DNA of 17,949 bases from positions 58,328-76,276 of the forward strand of contig CAJTPF010000005.1 of the NCBI GenBank assembly GCA_910578175.1. Reading direction: 5' to 3'. How positions within the stretch are numbered: the stretch's first letter is position 1; each line of letters starts with the position of its first letter. The notes beneath the pieces are model-generated. The model saw only the letters and a list, made by a program, of their open reading frames with translations, made no database searches and was not told where the DNA came from. The DNA comes from an uncultured Lachnospiraceae bacterium. GTDB taxonomy: Bacteria; Bacillota; Clostridia; Lachnospirales; Lachnospiraceae. The position numbers and the translations under genes are program-made. Below, piece by piece: positions 5,782-13,695 of this stretch.

Positions 5782-7122
5782 ATGGAGAACAAATGGATGA
5801 GAATGTATGACATAATAATGAAGAAACGCAACGGGCATGAACTGAGTGAAAAAGAAATCGTTTTTGCCGTTCAGGGATTTACTGACGGCAGCATACCGGA
5901 TTATCAGATATCTGCATTACTGATGGCGATTTATTTTCAGGGAATGAATGAGAAGGAAACCCTTGATCTTACCATGGCAATGGCCCACAGCGGCGATCTG
6001 CTGGACTTGTCTGCCATCACAGGAATAAAAGTGGATAAGCACAGTACCGGAGGAGTAGGTGACAAAACCTCGCTGGTAGTGGGCCCCATGGTTGCGGCGC
6101 TGGGTGTTCCGGTTGCCAAAATGTCCGGCCGGGGCTTGGGACATACCGGAGGGACCATTGATAAACTGGAAAGTATCAGCGGGTTTCAAACGGCACTGGA
6201 TACGAAAGATTTTATAGAAAACGTAAATGAGATCAATATGGCCATAGTGGGACAGACCGCAAATCTGGCGCCGGCAGATAAAAAACTCTATGCCCTCCGG
6301 GACGTTACGGCTACCGTAGATAATCTTTCACTGATTGCCAGCAGCATTATGAGCAAGAAAATCGCATCCGGGGCAGATGCTATTGTTCTGGATGTCAAGA
6401 CCGGGAGCGGAGCATTTATGAAAACGGAAAAAGATGCGATTGACCTGGCACGGGAAATGGTTAAAATCGGAACCGGAGCAGGAAAAGATACCATTGCCAT
6501 AGTTTCCAATATGGACCAGCCGCTGGGAAACATGGTAGGGAATGCACTGGAAGTAAAAGAAGCAATTGAAACCCTGGATGGAAATGGCCCGGAGGATTTA
6601 ACGGAATTATCTTATGTATTGGGAGCATATATGCTGATTGCAGCAGGGAAAGCAGACAGTCTGGAAGAAGGCATGGAAAAACTGAGGGAAACCATTGAGA
6701 ATAAAAGCGCGTTAAATAAATTCCGGGAGTTTATAGAAGCACAGGGAGGAGACGGCGCCGTAGTGGAAAATACGGAGATGCTGCCCAAAGCTTCCATCAT
6801 TATGGATATTATTTCGGAAGAGGCAGGGTTTATCAAGCGGATCGATACATCTGAAATCGGAATGGTATCCCTGATCCTGGGCGGAGGCCGTGAAACGAAG
6901 GACAGTGCAATCGATTTATCCGTAGGGATTGAACTGAAGAAAAAAATAGGAGACAGGATCGAAAAAGATGAAGTTATAGCAACGATATATGCCAATGATC
7001 TGGAGCGTCTGAAAGCCGCCAGAGAACGGCTGGACCTGGCGTATGAAATTTCCGTGACTCCCGTTAACAAGCAACAGCTGGTGAAATGGGTGATTTCGAA
7101 AAACGGCGCAAAAAAATATTAG
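5782..7122 (+). CDS. pdp: Pyrimidine-nucleoside phosphorylase
   Basis: Splits uridine, thymidine or deoxyuridine with phosphate to give the base and (deoxy)ribose-1-phosphate, the substrate of the adjacent DeoB. The 446 residues match the thymidine/pyrimidine-nucleoside phosphorylase family (about 433-440). Visible features are the N-terminal MRMYDIIMKKRNG, the phosphate-binding KHSTGGVGD (86-94), the family signature SGRGLGHTGGTIDKLE (115-130) and a C-terminal alpha/beta domain from about residue 345. ATG 5782 is supported by AAGGA (5770-5774), which overlaps the deoB stop. The M6 codon (5797) would match family N-termini slightly better but lacks a site. Sequence features favour the broad pyrimidine enzyme or thymidine phosphorylase; the specificity is not settled here. 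Confidence 0.94.
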   Translation: MENKWMRMYDIIMKKRNGHELSEKEIVFAVQGFTDGSIPDYQISALLMAIYFQGMNEKETLDLTMAMAHSGDLLDLSAITGIKVDKHSTGGVGDKTSLVVGPMVAALGVPVAKMSGRGLGHTGGTIDKLESISGFQTALDTKDFIENVNEINMAIVGQTANLAPADKKLYALRDVTATVDNLSLIASSIMSKKIASGADAIVLDVKTGSGAFMKTEKDAIDLAREMVKIGTGAGKDTIAIVSNMDQPLGNMVGNALEVKEAIETLDGNGPEDLTELSYVLGAYMLIAAGKADSLEEGMEKLRETIENKSALNKFREFIEAQGGDGAVVENTEMLPKASIIMDIISEEAGFIKRIDTSEIGMVSLILGGGRETKDSAIDLSVGIELKKKIGDRIEKDEVIATIYANDLERLKAARERLDLAYEISVTPVNKQQLVKWVISKNGAKKY

Positions 7123-7139
7123 CGATATAAAATAGTAAC

Positions 7140-7168
7140 TTTACATGAAATCTTAAGTGTGATAAACT
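7140..7168 (+). promoter_or_regulatory. Possible promoter for the LtaS-like gene
   Basis: TTTACA (7140-7145), a 17-base spacer and TAAACT (7163-7168, 4 of 6 matches) lie in the 94-base gap after pdp. Only moderately convincing; read-through from the deoB promoter is the alternative, as no terminator follows pdp. Confidence 0.35.
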
Positions 7169-7216
7169 ATTACCCATGCATTTTATCAAGAAAAGTTTGT
7201 AAAGTTGAGGCAAAAT

Positions 7217-9244
7217 ATGAAAATTAGGATTCAGGAATTCTTACGGAATCAGGTATACAGGCGAAATCTGCTTTGTTTTCTGGTACTGCCTTTTGTGTTA
7301 AATCTGGCAGTTGAAATGATGGGCAGGACATCGGTAATTGACGGCATTGTGTATATGTTTACACATCCAATACCGTTTCTTTGCAATACGCTGATCATAA
7401 TGGTTACGATATCTGTTGCGCTTTTGGTGAAGAGAAGGACATTTCTGATCACGCTTATCTCTGTGATCTGGCTGATTCTTGGCACGGTTAATATGGTGAT
7501 GCTGAATGTGAGGGTCACACCGTTTAATGCGTCTGATTTACGGCTGTTAGATGCGGCGCGTTCCATTATAGATAAGTATTTTAATGTATTTACGATAACG
7601 TTGGTGATCATTGCATTGATCATCGTAATCTGCCTGATTTCCATATTATTTATAAAAGGTTCCAGAATAGATTATAAGATAAATTACTGGAAAAATACGG
7701 GAATCATAGGTGCCGTATTCATACTCTGCATTGTGGTGCTGAACATTTCCATTGATACAGGATTTATGGCTTTGAAATTTACGAATCTGACGACGGCATA
7801 TCATGAATACGGGTTTGTCTATTGCTTTGGCAACGGGCTGATCAATACGGGAGTAAAAAAGCCAAAGGATTATTCACAGACCACCATTGATGAAATTTTG
7901 GAGCAGATTAAAACGGAAAAGAATGATAATCCGGTCAATATTCATCCGGATGAAAATACCAGTCCAAAGGCAACGCCGAATATTATTTTTCTGCAATTAG
8001 AATCCTTTTTTGATATAAATAAAGTGAAGAGCATAGAATTTTCGGAAGATCCTATTCCATATTTTAATTCTTTGAAAAAACAATTTTCATCCGGCTATCT
8101 GAATGTATTTAATGTGGGATATGGAACCTGTAATACGGAGTTTGAGATCATGACGGGAATGAATCTGGATGATTTTGGTCCGGGAGAAGTTCCTTATAAA
8201 ACGGTACTGCAGAAAACCACATGCGAGAGCATGGCTTATAATTTAAAGGAATATGGTTATTCTACCCATGCCATTCATAACAATGACGGTACATTTTATT
8301 CCAGAAAATGGGTGTTTGAGAATCTTGGGTATGATACGTTTACATCTATTGAATATATGCACGTTACGGAATTCACACCGATGGACTGGTCGAAGGATAA
8401 ATTTCTGACGGAAGAAATCCTGAAAGCGATATGTTCCACCGAGGAACCGGATTATATATATACGATTTCCGTTCAGGGGCACGGCAGTTATCCTTCTGCC
8501 AGTAAAATAGAACATCCGGCAGTGACAGTGGGTAACATCAGTGATGAAGGCCGGAAAAATGCAATTGAATATTATGCCAATCAGATTCGGGAAATGGATG
8601 ATTTTATTAAAGAACTGACAACAGAGCTGTCAAAACTGGATGAAGAAGTTGTATTGGTGATGTATGGAGACCATTTACCGGGTCTTGGTTTTTCGGAGGA
8701 AGATTTAGAGAACGGTTCCTTATATCAGACTGAGTATATCATTTGGAATAATATGGATCTTCCGGTGGAAAATGAAGATCTGGAGACATGGCAGTTATCT
8801 GCAAAAGTTATGAAACTGCTGGGAATGAACAGCGGGGTTATCAATAAATATCACCAGAATTACCGGAATGACGAAGAATATTTAAGCGGTCTGCAGAATT
8901 TGGAATATGATATATTGTATGGCGATAAAATCGCGTATGGCGGGATTAATCCATATACGCCGACGGAACTGAAGATGGGTGTTGATACCATTGAAATTAC
9001 CAGAGTGGAAAAACAGGAAGCAGACGGCAGACAGTATGCGGTAATCCATGGGAAACATTTTAATGAATTCAGCAGGGTATATGTGAATGGTGATTCCTAT
9101 AGTACGGAATATGTGGATGAGCAGACACTGCGCATCGTTTATGAAGAACTTACTTCCCTGGATTCATTTGTAGTATCCCAGGCGGATAAAGATGACGGAA
9201 CCATCCTCAGTTCCACAAAAGAATGTTTATATTACGGAGAATAG
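7217..9244 (+). CDS. LtaS/MdoB-family membrane phosphoglycerol transferase (sulfatase fold)
   Basis: Predicted membrane enzyme that moves glycerol-phosphate from phosphatidylglycerol to a surface polymer or glycan. With ATG 7217 it has 675 residues. Several hydrophobic helices fill residues 15-180; a linker follows, then an extracytoplasmic sulfatase-type domain from about 253 to 545. Predicted catalytic points are E262 (LQLESFF), nucleophile T304 (VGYGTCNTEFEIMTG), H422 (QGHGSYP) and D485-H486 (MYGDHLPG). Residues about 590-675 form an extra beta-rich tail (IHGKHFNEFSRVYVNGDSYS) resembling an IPT/TIG fold. The in-frame TTG at 7205 was not used because GAGG (7207-7210) is ideally placed for ATG 7217. 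Whether it makes lipoteichoic acid or another glycerol-phosphate polymer is unknown. Confidence 0.88.
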   Translation: MKIRIQEFLRNQVYRRNLLCFLVLPFVLNLAVEMMGRTSVIDGIVYMFTHPIPFLCNTLIIMVTISVALLVKRRTFLITLISVIWLILGTVNMVMLNVRVTPFNASDLRLLDAARSIIDKYFNVFTITLVIIALIIVICLISILFIKGSRIDYKINYWKNTGIIGAVFILCIVVLNISIDTGFMALKFTNLTTAYHEYGFVYCFGNGLINTGVKKPKDYSQTTIDEILEQIKTEKNDNPVNIHPDENTSPKATPNIIFLQLESFFDINKVKSIEFSEDPIPYFNSLKKQFSSGYLNVFNVGYGTCNTEFEIMTGMNLDDFGPGEVPYKTVLQKTTCESMAYNLKEYGYSTHAIHNNDGTFYSRKWVFENLGYDTFTSIEYMHVTEFTPMDWSKDKFLTEEILKAICSTEEPDYIYTISVQGHGSYPSASKIEHPAVTVGNISDEGRKNAIEYYANQIREMDDFIKELTTELSKLDEEVVLVMYGDHLPGLGFSEEDLENGSLYQTEYIIWNNMDLPVENEDLETWQLSAKVMKLLGMNSGVINKYHQNYRNDEEYLSGLQNLEYDILYGDKIAYGGINPYTPTELKMGVDTIEITRVEKQEADGRQYAVIHGKHFNEFSRVYVNGDSYSTEYVDEQTLRIVYEELTSLDSFVVSQADKDDGTILSSTKECLYYGE

Positions 9245-9281
9245 ATCGAATGCTTTCTGCATAAATCGGACGGTTGGAAAA

Positions 9282-9287
9282 TATAAT
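9282..9287 (+). promoter_or_regulatory. Possible -10 box for dacF
   Basis: A perfect TATAAT lies 37 bases before the dacF signal-peptide ATG, but no clear -35 hexamer is found at 16-18 bases upstream. If used, transcription would begin near 9294, after the in-frame TTG at 9274, supporting ATG 9319 as the start. Confidence 0.3.
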
Positions 9288-9318
9288 AAGTAATAAAAAA
9301 CTATGGTTGGTAAGCATT

Positions 9319-10533
9319 ATGAAGAAAATAATATGTATTTTATTAATGTTGACAGTAGTTATTTCCGTTATATTTTCAAGACCGTCTTTGTCATACGGTA
9401 AAATACCGGATATGGATGCAGTCAGTGCAGGCAATACGGCAGGCTTGAGCCTGACGTCAAAGGCCGCGATACTGATGGAGGCTTCCACCGGAAAAGTGAT
9501 TTTTGAGCAGAATGCGGATGAGGTACTGTCTCCGGCCAGTATTACGAAAATTATGACATTAATCTTGATTTTTGAAGCCATCGACGAAGGAAAACTGGAT
9601 TATGAGGATATGGTGACCACAAGTGAACATGCCAAATCCATGGGCGGCTCCCAGGTGTTTTTGGAGACCGGAGAGCAGCAGACTGTGGAGACCATGATCA
9701 AATGTATCATAATTGCCTCGGGAAATGATGCCAGTGTGGCGATGGCAGAACATATTGCCGGAAGCGAAGAAGAATTTGTGAGAAGGATGAATGAAAAAGC
9801 TGCCAGTCTGGGAATGACGAATACGGTATTTAAGGATTGCTGCGGTTTATATGATACCATGGACCATCATTCCACGGCCCGGGATGTGGCTCTGATGTCA
9901 AGGGAGCTTCTGGTGAAACATCCGGAAATTAAAAATTATACAAAAATCTGGATGGAAAATATCACCCATGTGACCGCCAAAGGAAGCAGTGAATTTACCC
10001 TTTCCAATACAAACAGGCTGATCAAACAGTATGAATGGGCTACCGGACTGAAAACGGGAAGTACCTCCCTGGCAAAATATTGTTTGTCTGCTACTGCAAT
10101 GAAAGACGGAGTTGAGCTGATCGCTGTCGTTATGGCGGCACCGGATTATAAAGTAAGATTTGCGGAAGCTGTGACACTGCTGAATTATGGATATAATGCG
10201 GTAAGTCTGTATGAAGATGCTTTGGCAGATATGCCGGAAACCGTGGGTATATCAGGAGGAACCAGGGATACGGTACCGCTTATGAAACCGGATGCTTTCC
10301 GTTATGTCTGTACCGGAGATGAAAAAGCGGAAAACATAACCAGACAGTATAATCTGCCGGAAAAGATCAAAGCTCCGGTAGAAGAAGGGCAGGTTCTCGG
10401 TTCTGCAGATTATTATCTCAACGGAAACAAGATTGGAAGTGTGGAACTGAAAGCATGTAAAAAAGTTTCAAAAGCTTCTTATATAGACTATTTTAAGAAA
10501 ATATGTTATAAGTATATCATAATTGAAGATTAA
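9319..10533 (+). CDS. dacF: D-alanyl-D-alanine carboxypeptidase (penicillin-binding protein 5/6 family, DacF-like)
   Basis: Exported serine DD-carboxypeptidase that trims the terminal D-Ala of peptidoglycan stem peptides and so limits cross-linking. Starting at ATG 9319 gives 404 residues with a classic signal peptide (MKK, then a hydrophobic stretch to about residue 20, likely cleaved near residue 26). The active-site motifs are all present: S74-x-x-K77 (SPASITKIM), S134-G-N136 (IIASGNDAS) and K245-T-G247 (TGLKTGSTS). A C-terminal beta-rich PBP5-like domain covers about 305-380, followed by a short tail that could touch the membrane. The frame is open back to TTG 9274, but that extension would spoil the signal peptide. 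The Shine-Dalgarno for 9319 is weak. Position after deoB and a nucleoside phosphorylase matches dacF of Bacillus subtilis. Confidence 0.93.
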   Translation: MKKIICILLMLTVVISVIFSRPSLSYGKIPDMDAVSAGNTAGLSLTSKAAILMEASTGKVIFEQNADEVLSPASITKIMTLILIFEAIDEGKLDYEDMVTTSEHAKSMGGSQVFLETGEQQTVETMIKCIIIASGNDASVAMAEHIAGSEEEFVRRMNEKAASLGMTNTVFKDCCGLYDTMDHHSTARDVALMSRELLVKHPEIKNYTKIWMENITHVTAKGSSEFTLSNTNRLIKQYEWATGLKTGSTSLAKYCLSATAMKDGVELIAVVMAAPDYKVRFAEAVTLLNYGYNAVSLYEDALADMPETVGISGGTRDTVPLMKPDAFRYVCTGDEKAENITRQYNLPEKIKAPVEEGQVLGSADYYLNGNKIGSVELKACKKVSKASYIDYFKKICYKYIIIED

Positions 10534-10566
10534 GAGAAACTGCATAAGTTAGAATGGAGCTTTAAA

Positions 10567-11328
10567 ATGGAACTCGAGGTAAAACTTCAGGTGTTTGAAG
10601 GACCTTTGGATTTATTATTACATCTGATCGATAAAAGTAAAGTTAATATTTATGATATTCCCATTGCCGAGATTACGGATCAGTACATGGAGTATGTCCG
10701 TTCAATGGATAAGCAGGATTTAAACATTGTCAGCGAATTTCTGGTGATGGCCGCAACCCTGCTGGATATCAAGTCCAGAATGCTTTTACCGAAAGAGGTA
10801 AATGAAGAGGGTGAGGAGGAAGACCCGAGACAGGAACTTGTGGAAAAACTGCTGGAATATAAAATGTATAAATATATGTCTTATGAACTGCGGGACCGGC
10901 AGATGGATGCGGAAAAATGCCTGTATAAGAAACCTACGGTTCCGGAAGAAGTCAGAAAATACGAAACACCGGTGGATCTGGAGCAATTGCTTTCGAATCT
11001 CACTCTGTCAAAATTGAATGCGATCTACCGGGAGGTTATGCGGCGGCAGGAGGACAAAATAGATCCAATCCGGAGCAAATTCGGGACCATTGAAAAAGAA
11101 GAAGTGAATCTGGAAGAAAAAATAGATTACATATATGGATATGCATTAAAAAACGGTACCTGCAGTTTCCGGCAGATTCTGACCGGACAGTCTTCCCGGA
11201 CACAGGTGATCGTTACGTTTCTGGCGATACTGGAGTTAATGAAAGTGGGAAAGATCAATATTGTCCAGAATCATATTTTTGATGACATCATTATCAATGC
11301 CAGGGAAGACACCGCAGGAGATAATTAA
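10567..11328 (+). CDS. scpA: Segregation and condensation protein A (kleisin)
   Basis: Kleisin subunit that bridges the heads of the SMC ATPase and binds ScpB, forming the condensin that organises and segregates the chromosome. The 253 residues are typical. The N-terminal helical domain begins with the hallmark FEGPLDLLLHLIDKSKVNIY and IPIAEITDQY (about 9-41). A charged central linker follows, and the C-terminal winged-helix that contacts SMC covers about 200-245 (VTFLAILELMKVGKINIVQN). GGAG (10556-10559) sits 7 bases before the ATG. It starts 33 bases after dacF and is followed 29 bases later by scpB, so the three probably share a transcript ending at the terminator at 11971. SMC itself is not in this window. 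Confidence 0.96.
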   Translation: MELEVKLQVFEGPLDLLLHLIDKSKVNIYDIPIAEITDQYMEYVRSMDKQDLNIVSEFLVMAATLLDIKSRMLLPKEVNEEGEEEDPRQELVEKLLEYKMYKYMSYELRDRQMDAEKCLYKKPTVPEEVRKYETPVDLEQLLSNLTLSKLNAIYREVMRRQEDKIDPIRSKFGTIEKEEVNLEEKIDYIYGYALKNGTCSFRQILTGQSSRTQVIVTFLAILELMKVGKINIVQNHIFDDIIINAREDTAGDN

Positions 11329-11357
11329 TAATTTAGAAAGGACTGGAATGCTGAAGC

Positions 11358-11927
11358 ATGGAAATACATAGAATAGAAGCTGCAATTGAGGCAATACTTT
11401 TTACAATGGGAGATTCCGTAGAAGCGGAAAAGATTGCACAGGCCATTGGGCATGATGTTGCAACAACAAAAAAAATAATACATAATATGATGGATCGGTA
11501 TGAGGAAGAAAATCGTGGTATCAAAATCTGTGAATTGGAAGATTCTTATCAGATGTGTACAAAACAGGATTTATATGAATATCTGATCAAAGTGGCCTCC
11601 CAGCCAAAAAAACATGTATTAACCGATGTAATGCTGGAGACATTATCCATTGTGGCATATAAACAGCCCGTTACCAGAAGTGAGATCGAAAAGATACGCG
11701 GTGTGAAGTGTGATCATGCGGTGAACAAACTGATGGAATATGATCTGATAACGGATATCGGTAGACTGGATGCACCAGGCAGACCTTTGCTGTTTGGTAC
11801 CACAGAGGAATTTTTAAGACAGTTTGGTGTTACATCCCTGGAGGAACTGCCTATGATGAATACGGAAAAACAGGAAGAATTTAAGATGGAAGCGGAAGAA
11901 GAAATACAGATGAAGCTGGATGTATAA
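11358..11927 (+). CDS. scpB: Segregation and condensation protein B
   Basis: Dimeric winged-helix partner that binds the central part of ScpA in the SMC-ScpAB condensin. The 189-residue protein has two winged-helix domains (about 1-80 and 85-165). The second carries the family signature: LTDVMLETLSIVAYKQPVTR, then EIEKIRGV and a LDAPGRPLLFGTTEEFLRQFG segment around residues 135-155. The acidic, Glu-rich C-terminal tail is common in the family. The best Shine-Dalgarno (AAAGGA, 11337-11342) is 15 bases from the ATG, which is long. It is better spaced for an out-of-frame ATG at 11348 that opens a 7-codon frame overlapping the scpB start. The start at 11358 is still preferred because the protein aligns naturally from MEIHRIEAAIEAILF. 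Confidence 0.95.
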   Translation: MEIHRIEAAIEAILFTMGDSVEAEKIAQAIGHDVATTKKIIHNMMDRYEEENRGIKICELEDSYQMCTKQDLYEYLIKVASQPKKHVLTDVMLETLSIVAYKQPVTRSEIEKIRGVKCDHAVNKLMEYDLITDIGRLDAPGRPLLFGTTEEFLRQFGVTSLEELPMMNTEKQEEFKMEAEEEIQMKLDV

Positions 11928-11970
11928 TTTTTTGGTAAAATTAACTATGAATAAAAAATCTTTTGGCAAA

Positions 11971-12018
11971 ATAAGGACGGTTTTTAGTGCAAGATGCACA
12001 AAAAATTGTCCTTGTTTT
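11971..12018. terminator. Long intrinsic terminator after scpB, probably bidirectional
   Basis: AAGGAC-GG-TTTTT (11973-11985) pairs with AAAAA-TT-GTCCTT (12001-12013), with two G-U pairs. After one A-A mismatch, GTGCA (11987-11991) pairs with TGCAC (11995-11999) round an AGA loop, giving about 18-20 pairs. TTGTTTT (12012-12018) follows on the plus strand, and the reverse strand reads TTATTTT after the stem. It isolates scpAB from the mal operon. Confidence 0.85.
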
Positions 12019-12030
12019 ACATAGAAAATA

Positions 12031-12059
12031 TTGACAATAGCTGTCTCGAATGATATACT
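12031..12059 (+). promoter_or_regulatory. Strong sigma-A-type promoter for the malEFG operon
   Basis: Consensus TTGACA (12031-12036), a 17-base spacer and TATACT (12054-12059) with an extended TG one base before it (12051-12052). Transcription should begin near 12066, nearly 290 bases before the malE start. No convincing CcpA cre site or LacI-type palindrome was seen at the promoter. Confidence 0.8.
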
Positions 12060-12065
12060 ACAAAA

Positions 12066-12352
12066 GAACAGTAAAAGTGGCAGTCTATTTTGTGCATTTT
12101 ATTGGTTTTATGTTCGGTTTAGCCTGATAAAAAGGGCTTTATTGGTTACAATTACTAATAGTTTGTTTATTATAGACTTATATTTGCTGGGTGAGGAATG
12201 ACGGTTCTGCAAAATCTGATTGGCGGCAGCAGTCATTTTTACCATAGTTAAGTAGCTGTTTGTGAAAAGGGATTATCTGGTGAACGAAAAAGATTCCGAT
12301 TCACAGAAATATTAACACTATAGAACCAATGGGTTCGGAAAGGCGAAGAATT
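12066..12352 (+). promoter_or_regulatory. Long structured 5' leader of malE (no gene seen)
   Basis: The 425 bases between scpB and malE hold the terminator, the promoter and this leader, but no convincing gene. Structure visible in the leader includes AGTCTAT (12082-12088) paired with ATAGACT (12172-12178), closing a domain that contains a small hairpin AGCCT (12121-12125)/GGGCT (12134-12138). Further down is a terminator-like hairpin at 12197-12240. TTTATTGGTT occurs twice, at 12098-12107 and 12138-12147. I do not recognise any known riboswitch class. A leader of this length on a sugar-import operon hints at post-initiation control, but this is inference. Confidence 0.5.
12197..12240 (+). 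terminator. Terminator-like hairpin inside the malE leader (possible attenuator)
   Basis: AATGAC (12197-12202) pairs with GTCATT (12232-12237), and CTGC (12207-12210) pairs with GCAG (12226-12229) across a small internal loop, with a 15-base terminal loop. A run of T follows (12236-12240). It is weaker than the scpB and malG terminators, so partial or conditional termination is more plausible than a full stop. Confidence 0.4.
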
Positions 12353-13687
12353 ATGAGAAAAAGAATTTTATCAGTTGCCCTGGCTGTAACCATGGCAGCA
12401 AGTCTGTTTACCGGCTGCGGTCCGAGTAAAAAGCAGGCGGAAGAGCGTGATTATATCACAGTGGAGGGTCTGAAAGAAAGTTTTAAGACCAATTTGGAGA
12501 TCAATACAACAGATAAGATTGAACTTGTTGTATGGGAGTCCCTGTTAGGACCGGATCAGTTTATTCAGGAGGCCGGTCAATGGTTTACACAGTTATATCC
12601 AAACATTACTATTAAATATATTAATGTTGAATCTTCGGAAGCAAATTCCAAGATCGTACTGGATGGACCTGCTGGAAACGGTCCTGATTTATTTGCATGT
12701 GCCCATGATACCATTGGTAAGATGGCTGCACAGGCGGCGATCGAGCCGGTTCCTCAGTCTGAGATCGATATTGTTAAGGCAAACGTTACGGCAGAAGCAC
12801 TTCAGGGTGCTACTTTAAATGACAGTAAGGGAAATTCTGTTTTATACGGATATCCGGTATCTGTTGAAACTTATGCATTGTTCTACAATAAGGAAATGAT
12901 CACAGAAGCAGAGATTCCGAAGACGATGGCAGACATGGCTGCTTACATTAAGGAGTTTAAGGCAGATTCCAACAACAAAGGAAAAGAAGCGTTCTTAATG
13001 GATTCGGATAATGCATATTACACAGTAATGTTCACTTCCACACCGGATAATCATTTGTATGGACCGAACGGAAATGATGTTACGGCAACATACCAGAATA
13101 CAGAAGCAGCAGTAGCACAGATTACAAATGATTTCCTTCCTTTATCCGAAGCGATTGGTATGAAGTCAGGAGACATGGATTACAAGAATAATGACTCATT
13201 ATTCTCAAACAAGAAGCTTGCAATGAATATATCAGGTGCATGGAACATTAAAGTATATGAAGAAGACGGTGTTGATTTCGGTATTACATCCATTCCTTCT
13301 TTAACCGGTTCCGAGAATCCTCCGACAAACTTTATGGGTGTAAGATGTATGTTTGTATCTGCATATTCAAACCATAAGAACGAAGCAGAAGCTTTTGCAG
13401 AATTTCTGTTAACAAAAGAAATGCAGAAATTACGTTGCGAGATCACAAGCACAATGCCTTCCAGAGATGATGTTTATGCAGATATTGAAGACCCTAAGGT
13501 AAAAGAATACATGGAAGGACTTCAGAAACAGATAGCACATTCTTATCCAATGCCGAATATGCCGGAAGCAAGTTTATACTGGAGCGCTTTTGAAGCTGCA
13601 ATGGGCAATATCTGGAATGGAAATACAACTGATATTCAGGGAGAGCTTGATAAGGCAAATAAATCCTCATTACCTCCACAGAAATAG
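12353..13687 (+). CDS. malE: Maltose/maltodextrin-type ABC transporter substrate-binding lipoprotein
   Basis: Extracellular solute-binding protein that captures an oligosaccharide and delivers it to the MalF-MalG permease. Starting at ATG 12353 the precursor has 444 residues. The signal peptide ends in a lipobox (SLFTGC, acylated C22), so the mature protein is lipid-anchored outside the membrane. Family features are YGYPVSVETYALFYNKEMI about residues 155-175 and a MalE-like WNIKVYEEDGVDFGITSIPS segment near 300, followed by NFMGVRCMFVSAYSNH. ATG 12329 is in frame but AAAGG (12339-12343) is 9 bases from 12353, and starting at 12353 gives a standard signal peptide. The gene is first of malEFG. 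The substrate is inferred as maltose or malto-oligosaccharide from similarity; other alpha-glucosides are possible. Confidence 0.9.
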   Translation: MRKRILSVALAVTMAASLFTGCGPSKKQAEERDYITVEGLKESFKTNLEINTTDKIELVVWESLLGPDQFIQEAGQWFTQLYPNITIKYINVESSEANSKIVLDGPAGNGPDLFACAHDTIGKMAAQAAIEPVPQSEIDIVKANVTAEALQGATLNDSKGNSVLYGYPVSVETYALFYNKEMITEAEIPKTMADMAAYIKEFKADSNNKGKEAFLMDSDNAYYTVMFTSTPDNHLYGPNGNDVTATYQNTEAAVAQITNDFLPLSEAIGMKSGDMDYKNNDSLFSNKKLAMNISGAWNIKVYEEDGVDFGITSIPSLTGSENPPTNFMGVRCMFVSAYSNHKNEAEAFAEFLLTKEMQKLRCEITSTMPSRDDVYADIEDPKVKEYMEGLQKQIAHSYPMPNMPEASLYWSAFEAAMGNIWNGNTTDIQGELDKANKSSLPPQK

Positions 13688-13695
13688 TTAACTTA

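Noticed and set aside
7137..7206. Inverted repeat AACTTTACA (7137-7145) / TGTAAAGTT (7198-7206) before the LtaS-like gene
   Set aside because: Only 9 bp with a 52-base loop in AT-rich DNA; probably chance, although it does flank the possible promoter.
9274..9318. TTG start 15 codons upstream of dacF
   Set aside because: It would put a polar segment in front of a standard signal peptide and has no convincing Shine-Dalgarno.
12329..12352. ATG start eight codons upstream of malE
   Set aside because: The Shine-Dalgarno lies inside this stretch and fits ATG 12353, which gives a normal lipoprotein signal peptide.
12020..12352. CcpA (cre) or LacI-type operator for the mal operon
   Set aside because: No stretch near the promoter fits the cre pattern or shows a good central-CG palindrome by eye.
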